A DNA stretch of 64,000 nt, from NCBI GenBank assembly GCA_964416305.1, contig CAYQDM010000005.1, positions 1 through 64,000 of the forward strand, written 5' to 3'. A model generated the notes under the pieces. It was not told the origin of the DNA, ran no database searches, and was given only the letters and a program-made list of their open reading frames with translations. The translations under genes and the position numbers were made by a program. Positions 53,482-61,390 of this stretch are shown here, one piece after another (the stretch's first letter is position 1; every line of letters begins with the position of its first letter). Source of the DNA: Acidaminobacter sp964416305 (GTDB lineage Bacteria > Bacillota > Clostridia > Peptostreptococcales > Acidaminobacteraceae).

Positions 53482-54279
53482 ATGCTGCATCATATTGAAA
53501 ATAGAATCTATCATGTTGAAATTCTTCCGCCTAAACAGGATACCGAAAAACTAACAGCAGATCTTGCCCTTTTCGCGGATAAATACAACAAAGCCTTAGA
53601 AATTGGTTCATGCATCTGTCTGACGGACAACGCTATGGGGAATTTGGCGTTTCAAGGCACTGAAGTCATAGAAGAACTTGAGCTGCCGGTAAAATCTGAT
53701 CAAGTCATGATCCATCTGAACACTTTTCATACCCTCGAAGACTTGAAAAATATTTTGAATAAATGTAAAGCCTTAGGTATCAAATATCTTTTAGTCATCA
53801 GTGGTGACGGTTCTGACCGACTTCCAAAATTACAAGCCGCAGATCTCAATTTAACTGACACCACAACGGTAACTTCTGTGGAATTGCTAAGCTACATTCA
53901 CCGTGAATATCCAAATGAGTTTATATTGGGCGTTGCTTTCAATCCCTATGAACCTGCTGAGCATGAATTTCATAAATTGGAAAGGAAATTGAAAGCTGGT
54001 GCAGCATTTATTGTGACCCAACCTGTGATCGAATCAAATGAAATTATTAATCAATTATTGAATCTTTATCCTGCCATTCCGGTTGTTATTGAAGCCTGGA
54101 TGAGCAAGAAGCTGCATCTTCTATCTGAAGCTGTAGGTTACGAGATCCCGGAAAATACTGAGTTTGATCCCATTGAAACTTTGAAAATGCTGCATAAAAT
54201 TTATCCGAACTGCGGCGTCTACCTTTCTCTTCTTAGCTTTAAAACTCAGTTTGATCTGCTCAGCGAAACATGGATCTGA
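53482..54279 (+). CDS. MetF-like methylenetetrahydrofolate reductase
   Basis: The 265-residue protein has the MTHFR TIM-barrel pattern (VEILPPKQDTEKL near the start, LGIKYLLVISGDGSDR, GVAFNPYEPAEHEFHKLERKLKAGAAFIVTQPV) but is shorter than typical MetF. It has no MetV partner here. It would oxidise methyl-THF to methylene-THF or run in reverse; the adjacent etfBA genes suggest that electrons pass to ETF. AAGGA lies 12 bases before the ATG, which is a loose fit. Confidence 0.82.
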   Translation: MLHHIENRIYHVEILPPKQDTEKLTADLALFADKYNKALEIGSCICLTDNAMGNLAFQGTEVIEELELPVKSDQVMIHLNTFHTLEDLKNILNKCKALGIKYLLVISGDGSDRLPKLQAADLNLTDTTTVTSVELLSYIHREYPNEFILGVAFNPYEPAEHEFHKLERKLKAGAAFIVTQPVIESNEIINQLLNLYPAIPVVIEAWMSKKLHLLSEAVGYEIPENTEFDPIETLKMLHKIYPNCGVYLSLLSFKTQFDLLSETWI

Positions 54280-54298
54280 TGCACGAGGAGGAATACCA

Positions 54299-55087
54299 AT
54301 GAAAATAGTGGTCTGCATTAAACAGGTTCCTGCAACCAACGAAGCCAAAATTGATCCTGAAACCAAACGAATTTTACGCGAAGATGTTAAAGCTATATTA
54401 AATCCATTTGACCATTACGCCATAGAAGAAGCGATCCGACTGAGAAATAAATTCGGCGGCGAAGTCATTGCGCTTTCGATGGGTCCGGACAAAGCGGTGC
54501 GCGTGCTTCGCGAAGCTATTTCAATGGGGGCGGATCACGCTGTTCTTCTTAACGACAGAGCATTTGGGGGTTCAGATACTTGGGCGACCAGTTATGCACT
54601 GGCAAAAGCCATTAAGAAAATTGGTCAAGTAGATTTAGTGCTTTGCGGCAAACAGGCAATCGACGGTGACACTGCACAAGTAGGACCCGGTATTTCTGCT
54701 CATCTGAATTGGATGCAAGCTACCTACGTTATGGAAATTAATATTTTAAGCCCGCATCAAATGAGGGTAAAACGAATGAATGAAATGGGTTATGATATAT
54801 GCCTTCTTGAAACACCTGCCGTTCTGTCGGTAGTCAAGGGCATCAATACGCCGCGAGTTCCGACACTCAAAGGCAGAATTGCATCCGACCGCTATGAGGT
54901 TCCGGTTTGGACTCCGGCTGATCTGGATGCAAATATTGATAATCTGGGACTAAATGGTTCTCCTACTCGCGTTGTTAAAACACAACCCCCAGCACCAAGA
55001 GAAAATATTACAAAAATAATTGAAGGTGCCCCTCAGATCTGCGCACAGTCTCTAATTAATGAATTACGCCTTCGCAATTTATTGTGA
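54299..55087 (+). CDS. etfB: electron transfer flavoprotein subunit beta
   Basis: EtfB of 262 residues, with MKIVVCIKQVPATNEAKIDPETKRILRE, GGEVIALSMGP and LVLCGKQAIDGDTAQVGPGISAHL, the last in the AMP/FAD-binding area. GAGGAGG precedes the ATG at 54299; the frame also opens upstream inside the MetF-like gene, but that start lacks support. No acyl-CoA dehydrogenase gene is close by, so its electron donor is probably the MetF-like enzyme or a distant dehydrogenase. Confidence 0.95.
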   Translation: MKIVVCIKQVPATNEAKIDPETKRILREDVKAILNPFDHYAIEEAIRLRNKFGGEVIALSMGPDKAVRVLREAISMGADHAVLLNDRAFGGSDTWATSYALAKAIKKIGQVDLVLCGKQAIDGDTAQVGPGISAHLNWMQATYVMEINILSPHQMRVKRMNEMGYDICLLETPAVLSVVKGINTPRVPTLKGRIASDRYEVPVWTPADLDANIDNLGLNGSPTRVVKTQPPAPRENITKIIEGAPQICAQSLINELRLRNLL

Positions 55088-55102
55088 TCGGAGGATCCCC
55101 TA

Positions 55103-56122
55103 ATGAGAATTAACGAAACAGATAAACTTGACTTCAGAAATGTCTGGGTAGTTGCCGACTTACTCGTCGGGAAAATTCAATCTGTCACCCATGAATTAAT
55201 TGGTTCAGCTAGAAATTTGGCGGATCTTCGCGGCTCCGAAGTTTGGGTCATTGTCATGGGTGATGCCGTGTCCATTGAAGCATCATCATTATTCGCATAC
55301 GGCGCGGATTGTGTCGTTGCAATTGATGATCCTCTCCTAAAAAACTTTGTCGACGAACTGGAAGCTAATCTGCTGACACGACTAATCCAAAAGTATAAGC
55401 CCGAAATTGTACTGTGTGCTGCTACCGCCAGAGGCCGTGCCTTGATTCCACGCGTCTCGGTTATGACCGATTGTGGTTTGACTGCAGATTGTACGGAATT
55501 GAGCATCGATCCCGAAAACGGTGACTTGCTCCAGACCCGTCCTGCTTTCGGAGGCAATATTCTGGCTACGATCCGAAGCTCCAACCATAGGCCCCAGATG
55601 GCAAGCGTTCGTCCTCGAGTCATGATCTCACCAGAACCTGACTTTAGCCGAACAGGTAATGTAATCATAGAATCTATTCAAGAATCTGATCTCTGCAACA
55701 TCAAACAAGTTGTCGAAGTTGTTCAAGATTTAGAATATTCTGTGAATATTGCAGATGCAAATATCATTATCGCGGGTGGCAGGGGCATGAAAGGCGCTGA
55801 AGGTTTTGAACTGTTGAAGCAGATGAATGAATACTTTGGTGGCGCAGTTGGTGCAAGCCGCGCTGCAGTTGACGCCGGGTGGATTCCCTATTCTCACCAG
55901 GTAGGTCAAACCGGCCAAACAGTACAAACAAGTGTCTATATTGCTTGTGGCATATCAGGTCAGATCCAGCATCTGGTGGGCATGCAGTCATGCGACCTGA
56001 TTATTGCCATCGATAAAAATCCAAATACACCCATGATGCAAATGGCTGATATTGCTGTTGTTGGAGATATTTTTGAGATCGTTCCGGAAATCATCCATGA
56101 ACTTCGTTCCGCACAGCCCTAA
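55103..56122 (+). CDS. etfA: electron transfer flavoprotein subunit alpha
   Basis: EtfA of 339 residues with the C-terminal FAD-binding domain: IIAGGRGMKGAEGFELLKQM, GAVGASRAAVDAGWIPYSHQVGQTGQTV and YIACGISGQIQHLVGM. There is no N-terminal ferredoxin extension. It follows etfB by 15 bp after GGAGG. It forms a heterodimer with EtfB and could reduce or draw from a quinone or ferredoxin-linked partner. Confidence 0.95.
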   Translation: MRINETDKLDFRNVWVVADLLVGKIQSVTHELIGSARNLADLRGSEVWVIVMGDAVSIEASSLFAYGADCVVAIDDPLLKNFVDELEANLLTRLIQKYKPEIVLCAATARGRALIPRVSVMTDCGLTADCTELSIDPENGDLLQTRPAFGGNILATIRSSNHRPQMASVRPRVMISPEPDFSRTGNVIIESIQESDLCNIKQVVEVVQDLEYSVNIADANIIIAGGRGMKGAEGFELLKQMNEYFGGAVGASRAAVDAGWIPYSHQVGQTGQTVQTSVYIACGISGQIQHLVGMQSCDLIIAIDKNPNTPMMQMADIAVVGDIFEIVPEIIHELRSAQP

Positions 56123-56436
56123 TCAAAGATTCCAGACAAAGAAATTTGCATGTCGTCCGGCATAACTTGTCAGTCGTTCTGATCCGGACAAGGCATAGCC
56201 GAGCTAAAACGAATCCCTCCCCCCTTTCTTATAATTATTTTTACAACAAAATTTGTTGTCACCTCATTAATAGCACTTTCATCTATGGGGTGTTTTCTTT
56301 TGTGAAGAAAATGAATAATCACGAGTTAAGTTCGGTTTCCTTATTTCTCCAAACAGCTGCCAATCATCAAAATATCAGCATCTTATATATTTTTAATTCA
56401 CCTGAACTCTTCCCACAGCCTATTGCCATGTTTAAA
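56123..56436. other. intergenic region between etfA and an AraC gene
   Basis: The genes are convergent. GTCCGG (about 56155) and CCGGAC (about 56184) could form a stem, but no T run follows, so no confident terminator is called. An open frame across this stretch has no ribosome binding site and is not accepted. Confidence 0.35.
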
Positions 56437-57276
56437 TTATTCCCGGTCAATATTTCCATTTATGCTTCTTCTGAACTGAGTAGGTGTCATACCGACTCTC
56501 GACTTGAATGATGCAATAAAAATAGAAGGATTGTTGTAGCCGCATGCCGCTGAAATATTCCTGATACTCATACCTGAGTTAAGAAGCAGCCTCTTGGCGT
56601 TGCTGATCCTTTGAGTAATCAAATACTCATAAGGTGAAATTCCATATTGTTTCTGAAACTGCCTGGTAAAATAGAAAACACTTAACCCAACCTCACTGGC
56701 AACCTCAGTTATAGATAGCTGCTTCTCGAAATTTTGTCTTAAATACGCTTCAGCAGATGCAACAGCAAGATCTGCAGACTTTGTCCGAGCCGATCCGTTC
56801 TCCGAAAGCATTGCCAAAAGTCTATGAATCGAAACTGATAACATATGTTCCAATGAACTCTCGCTTCTGAGCAATCCCATTAAGAATTTAAATTCCTGTT
56901 CAATTAATGTTGGGTCTTTGATTACAATGGGCTCACCGTATTCTTTCGCCAGCAGTTCACTATACGCAAAAACCGAATTGCCTCGAAAGTGAACCCATTT
57001 AAATGTTATTGACTCTTTGGATGAATATTTGTGAGGCTTTCTGCAGTCTAAAAAAACACATTCACCACGACCGACACTAATAACTTTTTCACCTTGTTCG
57101 ACTTGTAACTCTCCTTTTTCTATGTACATCAATAAAAGACTATCCAGATAATCTCTTTCAATTTTGTAATCGCTGATCCCAAAATATTCACCCGCAAGCT
57201 CAACATAATAAAGATGTTCCTTTGCAAACGCAGAGGGATTCAATGAGAAAACACTGGTTGTCATATTTTTCTCCAT
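56437..57276 (-). CDS. AraC-family transcriptional regulator
   Basis: The 279-residue product has an N-terminal cupin-like AraC sensor (about residues 10-150, YFGISDYKIERDYLDSLLLMYIEKGELQV; HFRGNSVFAYSELL) and two C-terminal HTH motifs (about 180-275, LSITEVASEVGLSVFYFTRQFQKQYGISPYEYL; ISAACGYNNPSIFIASFKSRVGMTPTQFRRS). It is divergent from the second UroD-like gene, with a 264-bp spacer, and probably controls it. The start may be ATG at 57276 or the ATG four codons later. Confidence 0.9.
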   Translation of the reverse strand: MEKNMTTSVFSLNPSAFAKEHLYYVELAGEYFGISDYKIERDYLDSLLLMYIEKGELQVEQGEKVISVGRGECVFLDCRKPHKYSSKESITFKWVHFRGNSVFAYSELLAKEYGEPIVIKDPTLIEQEFKFLMGLLRSESSLEHMLSVSIHRLLAMLSENGSARTKSADLAVASAEAYLRQNFEKQLSITEVASEVGLSVFYFTRQFQKQYGISPYEYLITQRISNAKRLLLNSGMSIRNISAACGYNNPSIFIASFKSRVGMTPTQFRRSINGNIDRE

Positions 57277-57469
57277 AAGACCTCCAAATCGAACACGTCT
57301 TTACGTCATTATACAGCAAGATATATGAATTAAAAAGTATATTTTATTTGCAATAACAAAAATCACATTGAAAACCCTTCAATTTTCTCAAATAAGAGAG
57401 CTAAAAAACAAATTTATATTTTTATGAAAAAGCAAGATTTATATATTCAAGCATATTTTGATTATAGAT

Positions 57470-57506
57470 TTGACAATTAATGAATGTTAGAATATTTATA
57501 ATATTC
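57470..57506 (+). promoter_or_regulatory. candidate vegetative promoter with overlapping palindrome
   Basis: TTGACA (57470-57475) is followed after 17 bp by TATTTA and after 21 bp by TATAAT. GAATATTTATAATATTC (57490-57506) is a perfect 7-bp-arm palindrome covering the -10 area, so it could be an operator for the gene at 57541. Confidence 0.5.
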
Positions 57507-57540
57507 AAAATACAATTTAATAATCGAGGGTGATCGTACA

Positions 57541-58587
57541 GTGTCAACTTTAAGAGAACGAAATTTAAGACGTCTTCAAGAAAGTATTGCGGGTAAGAAA
57601 TCTGATGGTCATGCTGTTTTTCATTTTTATACTTTTCCTTTTTTTCAATCTGTAACAGGCGTTAACCTTGATGACTATTTTCACAAACCAGAAGTGACAC
57701 TGCAGTGCCAGTATGAAGCCTTGGAATTGTTGGACGGGATCGGCAACCTGGTGCCTGACATGGGTTCCGTCGCAGAAGCCAGTGGTTTGGGAAGTATTGT
57801 CTTATTTGATAAAAAAGGCTTTATCTCTGCACATCCTAACCCCAAAATTGCAGAGGCATTTGATGCCAGCGACTTAGATTGGCTGGAACCCGCAGATCCG
57901 TATGGTGACAATTACATGGCAAAAGCATTGACAACACTCCAATATATGGTAGATCACTGTCCGGAAGGTTATCGAGTGAATCCCCATCCGCTTATGGGCC
58001 CTTTTACCGTAGGTGCAATGTTGAGAGGAATCAGCGACTTTTGCGCGGATACAATTTCTGAACCTGATTTAGTGAACAAAATTCTTGATGTCGTCGTTGA
58101 GACACAAATAAGATTCTTAAAAGCGCAGGAAAAGATTCTTGGTACACTTCATCATGTTTTAGTCGCGGATGATCTATCTGCTTTTCTGAATGAGCAATCC
58201 TTCAGAGAAATAATTTTGCCTAGATACGAACAAATATTTAAAGAGTTTCCCAACACCCAAAGATGGCTGCACAATGATTCAACTGCGCGCCACGTCGCAA
58301 CCGCAATCGCTGATTCTGGCATGGTTGCCTGGCAATACCTTCCGGATATCGCTCCGCAGGATGCACTTGAGCTGACCAGAGGAGAAGTTACTCTGCTGGG
58401 CGGTTTGAGTCCACTGGATCTGCAAAAATGGACAGCAGAGGAAACCTACGAAAAATGCATCGAAACATTAAAATCATTCGACGGCAATAACCGCTGTGTT
58501 CTGGCAGCCGGAGGTTCCATCAATCAGGTGCCAATAGAGAATCTCAAAGCTATGTTCAAAGCTGCTGACGACTATAAAATTGACTGA
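57541..58587 (+). CDS. UroD-fold corrinoid methyltransferase-like protein (copy 2)
   Basis: The 348-residue protein is a second UroD-superfamily member, distant from the one at 43.9-45.0 kb. At the zinc-site position it has WLHNDST (His244, Asp246) rather than HxC, and the later loop is LLGGLSPLDL with no cysteine, so thiol-type zinc ligation looks incomplete. It might methylate the corrinoid protein from another substrate, or act as a partner of copy 1. The GTG start follows GAGGGTGATC. A likely terminator lies 220 bp downstream. Confidence 0.78.
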   Translation: MSTLRERNLRRLQESIAGKKSDGHAVFHFYTFPFFQSVTGVNLDDYFHKPEVTLQCQYEALELLDGIGNLVPDMGSVAEASGLGSIVLFDKKGFISAHPNPKIAEAFDASDLDWLEPADPYGDNYMAKALTTLQYMVDHCPEGYRVNPHPLMGPFTVGAMLRGISDFCADTISEPDLVNKILDVVVETQIRFLKAQEKILGTLHHVLVADDLSAFLNEQSFREIILPRYEQIFKEFPNTQRWLHNDSTARHVATAIADSGMVAWQYLPDIAPQDALELTRGEVTLLGGLSPLDLQKWTAEETYEKCIETLKSFDGNNRCVLAAGGSINQVPIENLKAMFKAADDYKID

Positions 58588-58657
58588 AGTAAGTTAACTG
58601 AAACACAATGCGGCACACCTAAATCCAAATGAATACAAGTCACTTTCTTAAACCAGT

Positions 58658-58695
58658 GATGCGCTATTACCTCAGAGTCGATGCGGCAATGCATC
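58658..58695. promoter_or_regulatory. paired GATG-N8-CATC dyads upstream of the alcohol dehydrogenase region
   Basis: GATGCGGCAATGCATC (58680-58695) fits the dyad consensus exactly. GATGCGCTATTACCTC (58658-58673), 22 bp upstream, matches with two changes in one arm. They lie about 310-345 bp upstream of the -24/-12 promoter at 59002. Confidence 0.68.
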
Positions 58696-58808
58696 AAAAT
58701 CGTCGCAAACTGTACCGATGCCATGCCCCGCCTAAGGCCTCACAACATTTTACATACTCAGCGCTGAATAATTTGTTGAAAAATGATCACGCGTAAACTT
58801 AATTTCAG

Positions 58809-58870
58809 CACCTCCTGTAAAGTTGCTCCAGCAGGCCCCATGCGAGCACTCTGCAGGAGGTTTCTTTATT
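58809..58870 (+). terminator. intrinsic terminator after the second UroD-like gene
   Basis: CCTCCTG pairs with CAGGAGG and the stem extends through AGTTGCTC/GAGCACT, followed by TTTCTTTATT. It separates the second methyltransferase from the next transcription unit. Confidence 0.7.
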
Positions 58871-59001
58871 CCACGTCAGTAAGCATCCGAACGAAACCGA
58901 ATGCAGCCGGATCTTCTTCCGCTATTAATAAACCGTGAACAACGCGACTTTATGAATCCAATTATAATAAAAAACAGCACCCTCATTTTTGTTCCCTGCT
59001 T

Positions 59002-59016
59002 TGGCATGCATATTGC
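59002..59016 (+). promoter_or_regulatory. sigma-54 promoter upstream of the alcohol dehydrogenase
   Basis: TGGCATGCATATTGC matches the -24/-12 consensus with the 10-base spacing. The expected start is near 59028, leaving a leader of about 410 bases before the dehydrogenase ATG. Confidence 0.75.
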
Positions 59017-59439
59017 ATTATATAAAGTCATCAGCCCTAGGTACGCACCCCATCTGCGAATGCCCAGCCCGACCGACCGCCTGCAAGTCTCAAATACATC
59101 CCCTTCTGTTTACAACTGAATATTTCAGCTTTTTTCGAGTTGCATCACCTAAGGCAGTGTCAAGCGCTATGGTCTGCAACCTGGGTTTATTGGAGAAATC
59201 CATAAGCCTCCCACTATCGGAAAGATCAGAGCCTGACTATCCAATCAACTTCAATGATGATTCTCTTATGAGATTATTTGAAGTTATGGTTCTTTACGGT
59301 GCTCACTTTCTGGGCACCTATTTTTTTTGAGGAGGTAGATCTCGATACCAAAACTGCAGCCATTTAATGCAATCGCTATTCAACAACAAATAATTTGAAG
59401 CTGTTTCCTGTTCTTTTACAACGAAATGGAGGATGCAAA
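59017..59439 (+). other. long leader region with an orphan ribosome binding site
   Basis: Between the -24/-12 promoter and the dehydrogenase gene there is no convincing gene. A frame ending at the TGA at 59328-59330 reads through, and GAGGAGG (59330-59336) overlaps its stop, but no start codon follows at a usable distance. The stretch could be a regulatory leader or the remains of a lost small gene. Confidence 0.4.
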
Positions 59440-60480
59440 ATGAAAGCAGTTCAGTTCACCGGTCCAGAAAATATGACATATGTTGACGTTCCAGATCCCA
59501 TCATTAGCGAAAGTGAAGTTCTCATAAAAATAATGGCTGTTGGAATCTGCGGCACAGATCTTGAGCTCTTCAGCGGCGAAATGCCTTATATAAGAAACGG
59601 GTTCACTACCTATCCTCTTATCCCTGGGCATGAATGGTCAGGTCAAATAGTTGAGGTTGGAAGCAAAGTTCCCAATTTCAAGGTCGGGGACCGAGTAACC
59701 GGTGATGTGAGCATTGGCTGCGGCAGTTGCAGCATGTGCATGAGCGGACGGTTTAACCTATGTCCGAACAGAAAAGTTGTAGGCTCTTACAGAAACTACA
59801 ACGGTGCTTTTGCAGAGTACATCAAATTGCCTTACAGACATGTTTACTTATTGCCGGATACATTGAGTTATGAAGAGGCCGCACTCATAGAGCCTGCAGC
59901 CACCGCCGCCTATGGTGTGATGAAAGCAGGTATTGGTTTGGGAGATTCCGTATTGGTGATCGGAGACGGTCCGATAGGATTACTATCCGTCCAGACTGCT
60001 TCACTATCTGGTGCGAGCAGGATTTATTTGATGGGCAGTTGGGACGAAAAACTGAAATTGGGATCTAAAATGGGTGCGGATTTTACTATTAATTATCGAA
60101 ATGATAATATCGTAGAAACCATACAAGAGATGACACAATTTAAAGGCATCGACGTGGTTATTGAAACCTCAGGCAGCACAAAAGCCTTCAATCAATCCTT
60201 GAAGCTGCTAAAGCCGGGTGGGAAGATTATTCTGTTGAGCATTTATTCAAGCTCTGAATTCATGGCAGAAATTAACAGCATTGTATCGAAGGATGCAGAA
60301 GTGATTGGCGTATTGGCAAGCTGCAATTCTTTCAAGCCAACAATTGAATTGCTGGCGGCCGGAAAAATCAATGTGCTGCCACTCATCACCCACAAATATC
60401 CATTGAGCAGAGCCTCTGAAGCTATAAACATGATGCGGACGAAGAAAGATTTCAGAATAAAAGTACTGTTGTTCCCCTAA
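59440..60480 (+). CDS. zinc-dependent medium-chain alcohol/polyol dehydrogenase
   Basis: The 346-residue MDR-family enzyme has the catalytic-zinc GHEWSGQIVEVG and GICGTDLE, a structural-zinc loop (CGSCSMCMSGRFNLC), and the NAD-binding VLVIGDGPIGLLSVQTASLSGA. It resembles sorbitol/threonine-type dehydrogenases acting on vicinal diols. GGAGG precedes the ATG at 59440; a longer frame adds 15 residues that are less likely. It belongs to the sigma-54 set through the promoter at 59002, so it probably oxidises the substrate or the demethylated product. Confidence 0.92.
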   Translation: MKAVQFTGPENMTYVDVPDPIISESEVLIKIMAVGICGTDLELFSGEMPYIRNGFTTYPLIPGHEWSGQIVEVGSKVPNFKVGDRVTGDVSIGCGSCSMCMSGRFNLCPNRKVVGSYRNYNGAFAEYIKLPYRHVYLLPDTLSYEEAALIEPAATAAYGVMKAGIGLGDSVLVIGDGPIGLLSVQTASLSGASRIYLMGSWDEKLKLGSKMGADFTINYRNDNIVETIQEMTQFKGIDVVIETSGSTKAFNQSLKLLKPGGKIILLSIYSSSEFMAEINSIVSKDAEVIGVLASCNSFKPTIELLAAGKINVLPLITHKYPLSRASEAINMMRTKKDFRIKVLLFP

Positions 60481-60527
60481 GCTTCTAAGTGCGCGCTTTG
60501 ACTTTTACAATGACGGGAGTGATAGAA

Positions 60528-61298
60528 GTGAGTGAAGCCTATCAAAAAATTATGGCTGCAAAATTGAAAAAAGACGAAATTGCAATTCTATGGCTAGGTC
60601 AGGCAGGATTTCTTATCAAAGATGATAACAGCACAATTGTCGCCATAGATCCCTACCTTTCTGACTGTGGAGAAAGGTTAAAAGGATTCGTCAGGTGCTC
60701 ACCCAAATCGATTACCGCTGACGAATTAAAGCCTGATTTATACGTTACAACACATCTGCATTTTGATCACTTTGACTACGATACCCTGCCAATAGTCGCC
60801 AGCCACAGTGATTCAATTTTCCTCGGACCCGAATCCTGCTGCCTGAAATTCGCCGAATACAATTTGGAGCCCGCCCGAATAATGCAATTGAATCTTCAAA
60901 AAGAAATTGAATACAAAAACATAAAAATTACCGCAGTCTTTGCAGATCACGGCAGCTTGTCCCCAGATGCGATTGGAATTTTAATGAATTTTAATGGCAT
61001 TATTCTTTATTTTTCAGGCGACACCGCCTATAGGCCGGAACAATTAACCTGGCTTGCAGACAACCCACCCGACATTTCATTTCTATCTATCAATGGTAAA
61101 TTTGGTAACCTGAATGCCTCCGAAGGCGCTCGACTCGCACATGATATAAAGACCAAAAACGCCGTGCCATGCCATTACGGTACATTCAGTGAACATGGCG
61201 GAGATCCATTGAGTTTCGCCGCTGAAATGAGCTTACTCGCCCCAGACTGCCAGGTCATTTGCATGGAGCAAAGCGAACTGCTTCTATTCCATAAATGA
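60528..61298 (+). CDS. metallo-beta-lactamase-fold hydrolase (UlaG-like)
   Basis: The 256-residue protein has the MBL motif HLHFDHFDY (about residues 82-90), IDPYLSDCGE, GDTAYRPEQL and a final PCHYGTFSEHGG. The pattern is close to UlaG, the ascorbate-6-phosphate lactonase, so a lactone or cyclic ester is a possible substrate. The GTG start at 60528 follows GGGAG by eight bases; 13 earlier residues in frame are less likely. It lies 47 bp after the dehydrogenase gene, in one operon, which fits a dehydrogenase making a lactone that this enzyme opens. Confidence 0.85.
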   Translation: MSEAYQKIMAAKLKKDEIAILWLGQAGFLIKDDNSTIVAIDPYLSDCGERLKGFVRCSPKSITADELKPDLYVTTHLHFDHFDYDTLPIVASHSDSIFLGPESCCLKFAEYNLEPARIMQLNLQKEIEYKNIKITAVFADHGSLSPDAIGILMNFNGIILYFSGDTAYRPEQLTWLADNPPDISFLSINGKFGNLNASEGARLAHDIKTKNAVPCHYGTFSEHGGDPLSFAAEMSLLAPDCQVICMEQSELLLFHK

Positions 61299-61316
61299 TG
61301 AAATTAAGAACCAAAC

Positions 61317-61362
61317 AAGCAAAGAGCGCTTGCCTATTCGCTTAAGGCAGCGCTCTTTGCTT
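61317..61362. terminator. bidirectional terminator-like stem after the MBL hydrolase gene
   Basis: AAGCAAAGAGCGC-TTGCC pairs with GGCA-GCGCTCTTTGCTT with a one-base bulge, between convergent genes. The T run is short, but the stem is very stable. Confidence 0.75.
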
Positions 61363-61390
61363 GGCAAGTTGTGTGAAATTTTATTCAGCC

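Noticed and set aside
56146..56511. 121-codon open frame after etfA
   Set aside because: No ribosome binding site, unusual composition, and it runs into the AraC gene on the opposite strand.
58989..59330. 113-codon open frame upstream of the alcohol dehydrogenase
   Set aside because: Its ATG lies before the -24/-12 promoter, the frame covers that promoter, and no internal start has a ribosome binding site.
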